From: Diadema setosum
Lineage: Eukaryota; Echinodermata; Echinoidea; Diadematoida; Diadematidae
NCBI GenBank assembly: GCA_033980235.1
Contig: CM067065.1
Coordinates: forward strand, 3,539,847 to 3,603,846
Direction: 5' to 3'
DNA length: 64,000 nt
Made by a program: the position numbers and the translations under genes. This document shows positions 32,801 through 44,982 of this stretch, one piece after another (within the stretch, counting starts at the first letter, position 1; every line of letters starts with the position of its first letter). Under the pieces are notes generated by a model, which saw only the letters and a program-made list of their open reading frames with translations, ran no database searches and was not told where the DNA came from.

Positions 32801-35800
32801 AGGCTTTCTGCTTCTTATACCAGAGCATGTCCAATATCTGACCTTGGCTGACATGGCATTCAACATTAGGGCATAATTTGCATTGTCTAATATAAAAAAC
32901 TTTTTTACAAGTAGAGAATTTAAGTCCATGAAAATGACATCTGTTTAGTATACAGATTGATATTCATATGGGCTTGGATTGTTAAGATCACCAGTGAAAC
33001 TTTGCTTCAAAACAGAACTTTAGTGATAGTCAATGAATGAAGTACTATACAGTTGTAACTTACAGTTGCAATAGTGTCTTGTTTTTCAAGTGTTACCATT
33101 TTGCATTGATGTTGGCTACGGATGTATGCCCCAGGAATAGAATTGTGTGCGACTTGTGATCCAATTCACTGTTGGGGTGAAAGAAACTTGTATCTTAACC
33201 ATGCCAAATATTCAATAGAGCGAACAAGATTTGACAGCCAAAGCACTATTACAAAATTTGGGTCACTGGTCCTTTGACATGCCGTGGTGGCATCAGTTTG
33301 GGGGGTAAGACAGCTAGGATTTGAACAAGACTTTACTTGACTGGTTATGGGACAATTAATCCAAACAAGTGATATCACATAAAATTTTAGATACAAGCTT
33401 TTGTCAACCCATTATGGGCTTGCTGTATGTTTTCTTAGTGTGTGATAAATGTGATGTTCAAAGACCGGTGTGGTAAATATATGAACACGGGTTTCATTCT
33501 ATAATGTCTTCAAAGGTTCGAAGTTGTGTGTCTTTCCCTGTTTCCTTTTCATCAGAGCGTGGTAAGAAGAACAAGCAGGGGAGGAACCAGGAGCCAGCGG
33601 TGGCCATCCCGCCCCCGTCACAGATCCCCATGCCTGGAGCCCCACCCGTCAACCAGCCTCCATCCCTCATGGACATGGGTATGATCCCTCCAGTACAGCC
33701 CCCTCCAGCCCCACCTGGTGAGTGCCCAGAGGCTTCATGTTCCCCTCCAATGTTAACCTGACCCTTGTCATGAGCAAACTTCCTCCTCATTTATCCTTAC
33801 CAAGTGTGCTTTATTTGCCAGTTATTGGTAAAGGAAGTCAGCAAAACAGAATATTAAATGGGTTTTTTTTAGTCAAATACCAGTTAGTGATTGGCTAAAC
33901 ACAGTCACGTGATGGAGGAACATTGATTATGTTCGCCCATGGGAGAACATTTTTGTAATGTTCTCCCATGGGAAAACAATTTCGATGTAACAAATGACAG
34001 AGACCCGCGCATAGTGAATTTGGCTCTGCACAAGCGATCGAGTGCGTTGTGCTGGTGGTTGACGTACGAGCATTTGATTAACCCATATAATATAACACAT
34101 GATGACTTTTGTTGTCGGGAACATGTACCAAACATTGCACCCTCAGGGTTTGAAATGCTATTTCGGGAGGCTATAAGTCCCTGGACTTCGTCTTGGGACT
34201 TATAACCTCCTTCCATATCATTTCAAACTCTTAGGGTGGAACATTTGATATGTCCCTCCCTGCCAGTCATCATCTATATATTGTTGTATGACTGTGACCA
34301 TCCTGTTGAACTGAGGCACTTTGCTACACCGTTGATGGTGTGTAAACTTGCTAATCTACAACTAGGTAAAGTTTGGATGGGTTTAAGATGGCTGATGAAA
34401 AAGCTTGGCCATCTAAAAGGGATGACTTAGATATTAACTCTACCTGATTTTGCAGGGGGCTTCCTAAAGAATATCAATATTTCAACAAGTGACATACAAT
34501 GCACTCCACATACATGTATTTTGCGGGTGTTTATTTTTCCCGCGTTCCCCCGCGATGTGGGGAAAGTCTCACGCTGCGGCTGCGGGACTTTCTCCTCAAA
34601 ATCAATAATGTGAACGCCCGCTGGGACTTGGCCCCTCGTCCCCTCCAAACAAGTCGGGTACGGGGACTAGATTTGGAGGAAAGAGTGACCTTGGGGCACA
34701 ATTGATAGCGTCCAGTTGTGGTCATCAAATGTGCGCTATGCCTGGTTTCGAGTGGCAGAGCTCGCCCCAAGCCCCAATTGCCCCCACAGCTTGGGGACAG
34801 ATGAGATAGCAGTGTGGACGGTCAGTCGTAAAAAAGATAAGATCTCTGGTGACTGTCCCTGCGACGCGGGGTCTACATTGTAATGTGAACACGGGGTAAG
34901 TGAGTTTTGTGGGTTAGGTGTATAGCTGAAATTTAATAGCATGCTACTGTAAGTTATCAACTCTGATCCAGACTTCAATGCAATGTGCATGCATACATTT
35001 CTCAGCTTATTGCTGCCGTCCAAGATCGCAAATTTAATCAGTAGCAAAATATCCAGCAAGTCCTGTTTCGCAACCTAAACAAAGAAACAAACAGACAAAT
35101 TAGAGTCGCCCAATATCCATGTATAGTGTATACAGTACACACTGTATGAGTCTCCCTGACTGTACTTCGGCACCTCCCTGGCTTGGACGACGGGATTTTG
35201 GCGACTATATTTCAAGCATGGATTATTTAGCAATGTCAAGATGATGATTTCTTCTCCACATACTCCCAACCCTCCACCTTTTGGGCCAATGGCTTATCGT
35301 CTCCTTCCCCCATTTCTACCTAGTGGGTAACTATTAGTCTCATTCTTCACTGTCTTTGAACAGTCGCAGTCTCTACTCTTATTTCAAAGCACCCATGGGG
35401 AAAAACAATGAGGAGTTGTCATTTGCCCATGCATGAACATTCTTTAGTTGAGTATCCTAATATTCTGCCGATTTTTCTTTTCAATTCAAAAGTCGTCGTG
35501 CCGGATGAGCCTAATAACATCCTGTTCTTGACCAACCTACCGGAGGAAACCAATGAGCTTATGCTGGAAGTTCTCTTCAAACAGTAAGTATTATCATTTC
35601 ACTCAACAAGCAAAGCATAGTTCTAATGTATCTGTAGACACTTCAATTTTCCCCTTACTTGGACACATGTGCCTTAGAAATGTGTGCAATGACAATGTGA
35701 TAACATCACTTTAATTTGGGTAATGGAGAAAGTGCAAAAGCTTATCCAAATAGGTACCCCTGAAGTAGTGCGATCTTGGAGCCTACCCATTTGCGCTTGA

Positions 35801-36851
35801 TACAGGGTGTTTAATATTTGATTACATCAATTAAATGAAATATTGTTGAGCCTTTAGCAGTATCCAACCCATTCCATTCCATATCGATCCATGTGATACT
35901 TCTGCTAGGGCATGATTCAGTATCATGTACTACAGACACTATAATTACGTTCTACCAACTCACTGCTGAAACTGGAGGGCACATCAGGAATAAAATTTGT
36001 GTTCTACATGTATGATCAAATTATTTTACACATTCCATCTTAAAACATTCAAAATACAACTCTTTGTCCTGGCAAATGGCATCAGCCAAACAAGTTTCTT
36101 GGTGGACCCTTTCAATATATTGCAAGCAAATTCAAAATAGTGGAAAGAAAATTTGAGCCCATATGAGAACTGGGTTTGGAGCTTTAAGTTGCTTCATGAA
36201 TGTGCACCCGGGGTCATGGTGGCATGCTTTTTGTGGGTTTGAGTAGGGCAGTCACAAATGGCAATTACTGTTGCAAAGAGTATTCTAAGATCTGTACAAA
36301 ATATCATTTGAAAGTTTCCCATTTTAACATTTCACATATTGTAATCAACTCAGCAGAAGTCTGTTTAGTCCTGAATAATGCAAGCATTAACTATAGTACA
36401 GTGGACTCCCATTGTAACAAAGTCCTCGGGACTGGCAATTTTCTTTTGTTGTATCGAAATTTTGTTGTAACTGAAGAAATAAACAATAAAAATCATGGAG
36501 CAAAAATGTTACGGTCCGAACTTTTACTTTGTTATAACCTTAATTTTGTTATAACTGTGTTCATTATTATAACAGGAGTGCACTATAGAAAATTTATGTT
36601 GATGATTTATTGGCATGAATTATTTGAAACAATTGCAAGATTTGTTTATTTATTTGATTATGTTATCTGTTTACTTTCTCTCTCTCTGCAGATTTAATGG
36701 CTACAAGGAGGTGCGACTTGTGCCGGGCAGACACGACATCGCCTTCGTCGAGTTTGGCAACGAGCAGCAGTCTGGTACGGCTAAGGATGCACTGCAGGGC
36801 TTCAAAATCACACCGTCCAACACACTGAAGATTGCATTTGCCAAGAAATAA
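29856..36851 (+). CDS. snf/SNRPA: U1A/U2B''-type spliceosomal RNA-binding protein (SNF family)
   Basis: Seven exons start with the ATG exon: 29856-29916, 30578-30750, 32423-32525, 33556-33717, 35493-35583 and 36692-36851, that is six coding exons after an untranslated upstream one. Phases agree at every junction, all introns are GT-AG, and the sum is 750 nt (249 aa plus TAA). RRM1 has RNP2 IYINNL (8-13) and RNP1 RGQAFVIF (48-55). A proline-rich linker is at about 128-166. RRM2 has [13 protein letters not shown] (176-188), RHDIAFVEF (210-218), and ends FAKK. The family binds U1 snRNA stem-loop II and/or U2 snRNA stem-loop IV. Vertebrates have two paralogues; many invertebrates have one dual protein. 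[13 protein letters not shown] resembles U2B''/SNF more than vertebrate U1A, while the proline-rich linker resembles U1A. The region after RRM1 reads [10 protein letters not shown], where most relatives have TDSD. Length lies between fly SNF and human U1A. Confidence 0.97.
30993..31179. mobile_element. perfect 77-bp-arm hairpin in SNF intron
   Basis: Arms 30993-31069 and 31103-31179 are perfect inverted copies (outer end TTGCGTTAAAC, inner end GTATGAAAC) around a 33-bp loop, in the intron between 30750 and 32423. No protein. It looks like a young foldback MITE, though no target duplication is clear. Confidence 0.9.
31400..31788. mobile_element. TTAA-type MITE, degenerate, in SNF intron
   Basis: The interior matches the elements at 43685-44132 and 52933-53350 (ATTCAACATTTGTTTAATGA, TGTTTTACTTTGTTTTTGGA, ATCATAAGTGGTTTCT). 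The right end CATCCCTTTAA is at about 31778-31788. The left end near 31400 is poorly preserved. Confidence 0.6.
31494..32219. repeat. 363-bp tandem duplication in SNF intron
   Basis: The segment from GAAAGAGGTTGTCATTTC is repeated with a 363-bp period (31494-31856 and 31857-32219). I see no difference between copies. It covers the right part of the MITE plus about 70 bp of flank ending ATCAGTATATTGAGTTTG. Confidence 0.9.
33937..33973. repeat. short hairpin in SNF intron
   Basis: CCCATGGGAGAACAT and ATGTTCTCCCATGGG are perfect inverted copies around a loop of about 7 bases, in the intron 33718-35492. Confidence 0.85.
34138..34238. mobile_element. 101-bp foldback MITE in SNF intron
   Basis: The ends CACCCTCAGGGTTTGAAATG and CATTTCAAACTCTTAGGGTG pair, and the pairing continues inward through GGCTATAAGTCCC / GGGACTTATAACC. 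Nearly the whole element folds. Confidence 0.75.
36399..36585. mobile_element. TA-flanked MITE in last SNF intron
   Basis: Same family as 6720-6888: it starts CAGTGGACTCCCATTGTAAC after TA, and ends GGAGTGCACTA followed by TA. It lies about 110 bp before the last exon's acceptor. Confidence 0.7.
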
Positions 36852-39800
36852 CCTCCCCTCCCTGATTCGGCGTTGCACAGAGGACACTTCATGTACATAC
36901 AAGCTACTTTAGCTCCACCAGAACTTTCGTGCAGCGGCACTATTAGAGACATCAATTTTACATGGCGTCGACTGCAGAAGCCATATTTTATTTCGAAATG
37001 GTGATCTTGTATAATGATGCAATCATCAAATCAGCCAATTTTAGAGGAATGTCAGTGTTAATCAAGTACTGCTGTGCTTCACAGGGGCCGTGCCATGTCG
37101 TCTTCACTCTTGCTTACCAAATCAGCCATTTTAAATGAAAAGTCCCATGTCATGGCATTTGCAAGTGAGTTTCACCCATCAAGGTCGCAAGGAGCCTGCG
37201 TGTCCTGTGTACAGTTGGTAATGCTCCGCTTTTTCATCAGAATTGTTGAACTAATTGCGGCTTACACCACCATCATGAAGCTTTAAAATATAAAGTTTCC
37301 AATCCCTGTCTCCAGCAAAGACATTCAACAAGTTCTTCTATAATATGGAAGAATCACTGTCTGGGATTATATGCTGTCATTTCTCAAGAGACAAATCCAG
37401 GCATTTACAGAACAAGGTCAAGTTATTATTTTTTTTTTCTTTCCTTTCTTTTTGTTCAAAGACATTTAGTATCACTCTTTGTATGAGATGTTTGAATTAC
37501 ATAACCATGTTTCACAGTGTACGGGGTAGAAAAAGAATAGTACAATATAATTTTTACTATTGCAGCCGATTTGATGAAATGGTAATTTTATTTGTTTTTT
37601 TTTTCAGAGGGTCAGAGGAGAATGTGTGTTTTCAGAAACCAGATGAGAAAGATAAAAAGTGCTAAATTACTTTTTTTGCTAAAAAATTCTGATAGATTTC
37701 ATTACTAAATGAGTTGTTTCAAAACAAAATTTCTTTGTTTAATCTTGAACTTTTGGGGGGCATTTTTCATTCATCCTTGACCCCCCCCCCCCCCCAAAAA
37801 AAAAAGAGTTCTACATTTAGTTTTATCATTCTGATGTGTTTAATAATGGATGAAATGTTTAATACTTACATTGCCATTTCACTGCATGTTACATAGAAAA
37901 GCATGACTTTTTTCTTTTCATTTATTTTATCAGTGCTGTGAAGATATGGAGATATTCATTGTGCATGGCAAAATATCCTGCAGTGAAAATTGAAAAATGT
38001 GAGAGATATGGGAGTATTTGAGATCATAAGTCTCCTTTGAAAATGGTCCCAGAATCAACTGGTTTACCAGCACTTTGGTATAAGTATTGATTTTGCAATG
38101 GTCTTGTTTTTTTTTTTTTTTTTTTTTTTTTTTCTGACTGCTAGAAAAATTCCTGCAGACATGCCCACCACAGGTGTTACATGCAAACTGTATTCCAAGC
38201 AGTACAATAGCATTAAATTTCAGTTGGAGCAAGTGGAATGAAGAATCATTGTAGGTTTTATGCCCTCTGGGGAAAAAACATCCATGGATTGTATATTCTG
38301 CATGCTATGGTCTGTTCAATGATTGTAACACAGTGACATTGTGTGAGAACTGTTTTGGGTGTGGTTCTGTATTCGTGGTCTTGCCGCCACGCTGACTTGC
38401 TTTTCCCTGCGCTGCCCACAACGCATTGCACAATCCTGCTTGTGGCACGCTATCTCTCCACAGATTGCTCACTGATTGGTCGCCCTGCGCTCTGCCGTCG
38501 ACCAATCACACTCGCCTGTGCGTAGCGCCATGGGTGTCGTTGGAGGTGGTTGTGTAGTCGTGGTTTGTATGGTTTGAGGCAGGTACAAGTGTATATCATC
38601 ATGAGTGAGTTGATGAAAGAAGAGCTTTGAGAAACTTTTGTTGGCACCACTCGCACAAATTTGCTCATGCCAAATTTAAGAACGTAGATACTGTACCATC
38701 GTTACAGCATGACCATCATGTGTTTTGAATATTCAGTGGTTCCATATTTTGATAGGAGTCTTTCTCTTCACCAGTTAAAAAGTAACATCTGCTTGTTCAG
38801 ATTTTGATACACCTGTGCTTGCTGGTTTCTTGAGTTTATTTTTCATCAATACTGTATGATGATAATTCGCAGCAGTTCAATACCATAAGTTTATCTTTTT
38901 CAAAAAGCAGACAAAACAAGTCATATGGTAGGAAAGGAAGCACATAAATTGTATGTTTCATGCCTTCTATTACCTGAATATTGAAAGCTGTTCCAAAATC
39001 ATTGATCAAAGTTACAAAATAAGGCTTGTGAACTTCTAAAGGTAACCATGTCTTTAGGGCATGCTCACTGTACCGTGACCAAATGATGTCCTTTGAATTT
39101 CACATTAAAAGTAGCTAGGAAATACTTTTGACTTCATTTATCCTTATATTCTGGCTCTCTCCCAACAAATTTTCAAACATGGTTTTATCATTTTTGCTCA
39201 AAACATGATTGTGCTCAGTGCATAGTGACTGTTTCACTAAGGTGCTGAAAAGTCTTGCAGGGAAAATTGGTGAATATGAACCTAAATGTGTCACAAGGTG
39301 TTACAGGTTTCAAGAAAATCTGTCCAGTGCACTAGTCTTATTCATCGCTCAAACTCAATGCGTATTTTGTTTCTCTGTGAACCTGGAGTTTATGCAGGTT
39401 TTGACATTCTTTAACAAAGCTATCTCACTGTAAGCAAAGGAAATTGTTGAAATGAGAGTATACCTTACTGAACTGGTTGATTCATTTAATACATTGTACA
39501 GTTGTATTGATAATTCGGGCAACAGTCGACAAATAGATTGCGAAATTATGTGTATTCTGACTGTTTTTAAGTGAAACAAACGGGGAGCTTTTCAAGGAAT
39601 GATCTGTAATCCATAGCGTGACAGAGCACTTAGTTTTGTTCTGCCCTCCCTGTTATATTAAGTAGTACCAGAAGTCAAATTATTATTTTTTTTTTTCAGT
39701 GCATTAATTTGTAAGCAACCATTTTATTGTCCTGAGAAGATAGGCCAAAGGTATGTACTTCTTTTTGTTCCTCTCTATACCTCTGTTTCTTCTTCTTTTT

Positions 39801-39902
39801 TTTTCATGTCCTGGAAAGAAACCATTGTACAGTTTGTGTCATTTTTATCTTCCTTTATTCATGTTCATGTCATGTTTTGTTTTGTGTTGAGAATTCAATA
39901 AA
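36852..39902 (+). other. probable 3' untranslated region of SNF gene, and flank
   Basis: No canonical AATAAA is seen near the stop codon. The first good one is at 39897-39902, implying an untranslated region of about 3 kb, or the use of a weaker signal earlier. The stretch carries long T-runs (for example 38108-38133) and a C-run at 37780-37794, but few recognisable repeats. A short GC-richer segment at 38385-38530 has inverted CCAAT boxes. Confidence 0.4.
39897..39902 (+). terminator. candidate poly(A) signal AATAAA
   Basis: Canonical hexamer in AATTCAATAAAATTTTGAG, followed by T-rich sequence. Its assignment to the SNF gene is inferred from orientation and the absence of another gene between. 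Confidence 0.35.
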
Positions 39903-40261
39903 ATTTTGAGTTATTTTGTACAAATAATGCTATCTCTTTCCTACTGTCCTACTGTAGTACATTGCATTCATGTAGTTCCAGTACTTGCCATCAGATCCCA
40001 TAGTTTATGTAATGCTGTGTTTTTATTTAAAACAAAACAAAAAACAAGCAAGCAAACTGAAAAAAGAACGACAAAAACGGGCATAATCTCGTGTGTAGCG
40101 AGACATCGACAACACGATTTCAGGTGGGTCAAACAGGGACAAAATCATACATTTTCAAGCAAATTAATACTGTAAATAAACACATGCTAACTGCAATCTG
40201 TAGGCCTATATGATGCTGTTGAATCACAATGCGCCAAAATCTCCCCATTGCAACAGGAAGG

Positions 40262-41539
40262 TTTTTTATGCCTCCGCCACGAAGTGGTGTCGGAGGCATT
40301 ATGTTTTCGGGTTGTCCGTCCGTCCGTCCGTCCGTCCGTCCGTAATGAATTTTGTGGACAAGGTAACTATCGAAACCTGTTGAGGTATCCTAATGAAACT
40401 TGGCATGTATGTGTATTAGGGGGTGAAGTTGTGCCTATCAACTTTTGGGTGCACATGCTCAAGGTCAAAGGTCAAAAGGTCAAGGTCAAATACATAAAAT
40501 TTCACTATTTCCACCATATCTATTGAATGCCTGAAGATATTTTCTTGAAACTTAGTGTATACATGTTTTACCTAATTAAGATTCTCTGGTGAAAGTTTGG
40601 GTCATGAGGTCAAAGGTCAAAGGTCAAAAGGTCAGGGTCAAATACATAAAATTTCACTATTTCCACCATATCTATTGAATGCCTGAAGAGATTTTCTTGA
40701 AACTTAGTGTATACATGTATTACCCAATTAAGATTCTCTGGTGACAGTTTGGGTCATGAGGTCAAAGGTCAAAGGTCAAAAGGTCAAGTAAAAATATTAA
40801 AACTTCTTTTTTTTCTCCGTACCTTGGAAAATTGTTCAAGGTATCTTCATGGAACATAGTATATACATGTACTGATTGGAAGTGATTATCTAGAGAATGT
40901 AGGGTTCATGGGGTCAAAGGTCAAGTGCAAGACTTCAAAATGTTACTATTACCCTCATATTTATGCAATGCCAGCAGGGTTATTTTTTTACACTTGGTGT
41001 ATGCGTGTGTAACCTAATAGAAATTCTCTGGAAAGTTTTTTTTTTTCTCTTTTTGCCTCAAAGGTCAAAAGGTCAAAGATAAGTGAAAGTGCTGAACTAA
41101 CTTTTTCCTCCATATCTCGAAAGTGGCTCAAGTTACCTTGAAACTTAGTACATATTATGCATGTTCTACCTGAAAGTAATTATCTTATGAATTTTAGGGT
41201 CAAGGGCCAGATGAAAATGGTAACAATTTACTATTCAATTCAGAAATTGAACTTTTTCTCCACACCTGTACCTTGAAAATTACTCAATGCCTAAATGTAT
41301 GAATGGGTCAAAGTCAAGTTAAAGTCCTTAAATCCCTAGATACATGCTCTCCTATTCATTCAATTAAACCTACGTCAAGGAAGGTGAACATTCAACACAT
41401 TTGTGACAAACTTGTCATTCCAATATTTTGCCAATTTGTGAAAATGTAATCACACAGTGTCCACATGTACTATCTAGACCTATTGGGAAAATCATGCATT
41501 ATGGCGGAGGCATACCAGTCGCCAAAGCGACATTTCTAG
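40262..41539 (-). mobile_element. half-site-bearing repeat element, copy 3 (inverted)
   Basis: Reverse complement of copy 1. It begins with six T, ATGCCTCCGCCACGAAGTGG and (TCCG)n, and ends with GGCATACCAGTCGCC, the palindrome GTCGCCAAAGCGAC and CTAG at 41539. Modules with AGGTCAAAGGTCA appear near 40467, 40612, 40761 and 40912. Module by module it is nearly identical to copy 1 in the regions compared, with small length differences. Confidence 0.8.
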
Positions 41540-43029
41540 TTGTTTTTTTCTTTCTTTCTTTTTCTTTTACAGCTGTATTTTCTACACTACTCATATTGTA
41601 TTACAGTGTACACTGTATAAATACATGTAGTACTACAATGTTTTTACTGCTGTGCAGATACGGTCCAAAAGAGATGTAATACTGTTCTATGTGTGTTTGT
41701 GAAAACTCTTTTGTGCATGTGTATACAATATGTACAGACTGTACATTGCATTTTAGGTAAAATTAATAGATCAACTGTGTGTGTGTATCATGGTGTGTAT
41801 AGTTTTTAGATGTGAGTTGACGTATGTATGCTTAGCGAAAAGAATGTGTGTAGACGGTAAATGAAGTGAATTGACTTGCGGCCAAGAATGTGTCCTGATA
41901 ATGTGGCTGAAAAGCAAAATCACCTTGAATGTCTAATGATTAATGCGACAGGAATGCAGTGAATTTGTTTGTATTTCTTGTTCTGAACTGGGAATAGAAA
42001 ATCTGAACACTAAAAGGACAGTGTAAGAATTCAGTCTACAGAAGCAACTATATCCGGCAGAAATCACAAAAATAGGTTGATTACGGGGTTGCATAGTTCT
42101 ATTGCTGGGACTCAAATTCACTGTTTTCCGAGAAACGTGTGGAAAACTACAAACCACGTATGCATAAAAACAGACCGTGATCCATCAAACCATTGTCTAA
42201 CATCGTTGTCCATTTGTAGTGAATACATGTATGTATACACGTATCTCACCATAATGATCCTTCGCGCTACCAGAGCCTCATGGTACAAATATGACGCATT
42301 GAAAAGGTCTTGGAAATGTGACTGTATTTAATAATCGATACGTTGTATTTTCTGTATGTAAGTCCAATCATAATATGGCGTCTTGCTGTGTTTACGTACC
42401 TGTACACGTGTAGCCCTCTTTCTATTGACAGTTGTATCATCTCCTGTACTAAAAATGTTTTTAGGCTCGAGTGCTTTTTGTTTGTTTGTTTGTTTTTCAG
42501 TATGAATTTAAGGTAATTCCATTCACCAGTCAGAAAGGTTTCATAAGTTTTGAAATCAAACCAATAGTGAAGAGATCATCTAACGTATGACTTTACGTCG
42601 GTTTGGTATTGAGTCAGCACGTGACCTTTTCCCACCATTATTCATAATATTCGTTCTATGTAAAGCCGATGACACGAGCTGGTTTCTCGTCCAGAAATGT
42701 GGGGCCGCGAGAGGCGAAGGTGGGTATTGATGACCTCTTGTTCATGTCCGCCGCTGTGTACTTGGTGCAGATTTGTCGGTAGGCTTCTTCGTGCTAGTAG
42801 AAGTTCCAATTGCAGAACTCGACATTTGCCGTGACCCGGGGCCAGTAGAAATTGATGTTAGGCCACTGTAGGCCATCAGATTTCCAAAAAAGGCTAATAG
42901 TGACCCAATCGTGCAATCGTTATGTTTCCTTTTATTCCGGGCCACTGCATTTCTTTTTCTCTCTTTTTTTGTTGGCTACCATAATGTTAGTTTTAAAGAT
43001 TTTCGTGGCCGGTGGGTTTAGTTGCCCCC

Positions 43030-43064
<35 letters not shown>

Positions 43065-43684
43065 ACTGAGAAGTTGATCCCTGGATTAGGGCTATGGTTG
43101 TAATTATTGTGAATTTGCGCGTGTGTTAATGCACTTTAAAAGTGTCTGAATGTTACTTCGCATTTGATTGCGTATGAACAGTCTCTTTACATGCCTTACT
43201 CCGACACCAAACTGCCAAATGTCTTATCATTTCCTTGTTTGTGTATTTGTGTTTTAAGAGTTTAGAAAGAATGAATGGATGAATGAATGAATGATGAACA
43301 TGATGAATGAATGAATTGTATCTCCACTTGTGGGTTCGAATCCCTTTCAACAGGCGCTAATTCTTTAATAAAGGGATTCAATACATAATAATTAAAAAAC
43401 ATACAATCACAATTATTACATAGATAATAGCATCGTATTATATATGAAAAATGAATATATTGATCGAATCAAGCATATCATAGTGAATTAAAATGAAAAT
43501 TATATTGCAGTAACAGCAAATGATACAAAGAAAACAAAAAAAGATGAAGCTCCCTAAATCTACTTGCAGTTCATGCGATTTTTTTTTTTTTTTACTAATT
43601 AACTCTTCTTATCTTCTCATCCTCTTGACTTCTCCCTTTGACCTCTGTAAACTGGTCATTGTACAAGTTGTATGTCTGATAGTA
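41540..43684. other. non-coding; one weak small open frame
   Basis: (GA)n at 43030-43063 and GAATGAATG repeats at 43270-43315. A minus-strand open frame of about 67 codons at 42945-42742 has a serine/threonine-rich end (SSSAIGTSTSTKKP) but no ATG start and a purine-rich, unconvincing acceptor; I do not call it a gene. Confidence 0.4.
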
Positions 43685-44132
43685 TTAAAGGGATAATATA
43701 GCTCCGGTCGAGATGGGGCTTCTAGTTTTAAACTTCTTCAGCTGTTATGATTGCTTTTTTTTATATAATAGATGAAAATCTTATGAAATATTATAAGAGC
43801 ATATACGTGTAATGTAATTCTAAGAGGAATTCAAAGTTTATTTAATGAAAATTGGTTTTGAAATGACTGAGATATCCAAAAGCAAAGCAATCTTAGTAAA
43901 AGGTGGACCCACCATTTATTACAATCGTTTTGTTTTACTTTGTTTTTGGATATCTTAGCCATGTCGAAAATGATTCTTGTCAAACAAATTTTGAGTTCGG
44001 GCTGAGAATAATGTATACTGTACTTCTTCTTTTTTGTAGCATTTCGTAGAGCCGTGTCTGAGTATCTCCCAAACAATTACGAGCTTATTTTCACCTACGT
44101 AAGCCAATACTGAACTTGTACAATCCCTTTAA
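43685..44132. mobile_element. TTAA-flanked MITE
   Basis: It starts TTAAAGGGATAATATAGC and ends TACAATCCCTTTAA, with TTAA at both limits. The interior matches 31494-31788 and 52933-53350. TTAA target sites are typical of piggyBac and Kolobok; the superfamily is not resolved. Confidence 0.7.
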
Positions 44133-44949
44133 ATGGCAAACTTCCTTATACGTCGGTAACAAGGCAATATCCCACCCTATACGTAATTGTTTGCTGAAGC
44201 TAGTTCTGTTTTTATCTCAGTTCATTATCCTTGACCGTGCGTTAGGTTTCTTAATCAGCTTGAAGCCTTATACACCCTTTGCTGAGCACTTCATCGCACT
44301 TTGTATTATGATGATGATATTATCATCCTTATACAGTTGTATACCTCAATGCAGCTAGTTCTGTGTTCAAGGTTTTCCTGGACTTGTGCCTATCAAATCC
44401 ATTTTGTTCTTTTTACTGATCCCTTCGATTACCAACCTCACCCTCATCATACTAAATATGCCAGGAATTGAGAATAGGCCCTACCGTACGTCCCAGTATC
44501 ACCATACGTTAAGATAGCACTTGCTTGGCGTGTATCTTCAGTATAAGGTTTTATATTCCATTTATGTAATAGTCAATCGGGGGCTGCTATTCGATTTGCC
44601 CATTTATTTAATGGCGAAACACTCATTGCTGAATTTATGCATTCCGCTTCAATACTTACGTTATACAGGAGCCAATAAAGTCGCAACACACATATGACAA
44701 TTATTTTATACATTTCCCTTTGCTTCCGAGCACATCGACTGAAATTAACCAGTTCTATAAATTCTTCCGTAAAGAATATGCAGTGAAATCTAAGAGAGTC
44801 AATGTCTAAATGTGACGATCGTACATGTCACTGTGTAGACACCAGGAAAACTAAAGAGATTTAGAGGGTAGATTATACTTCCCAATGTGGCCCCATCTTT
44901 TCATCCATCTTATCTCTCCTAAAGTGTTAAGTTTTATGCAGCTACGTTC
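44133..44949. other. non-coding, no feature seen
   Basis: AT-rich; no repeat, exon or array recognised. Confidence 0.4.
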
Positions 44950-44982
44950 ATGCGTTTACATCCACTATTAATTTTTTGTAGA

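Noticed and set aside
42742..42945. 67-codon minus-strand open frame ending in Ser/Thr/Lys-rich sequence
   Set aside because: No ATG, weak acceptor and no recognisable family; kept only as a remark.
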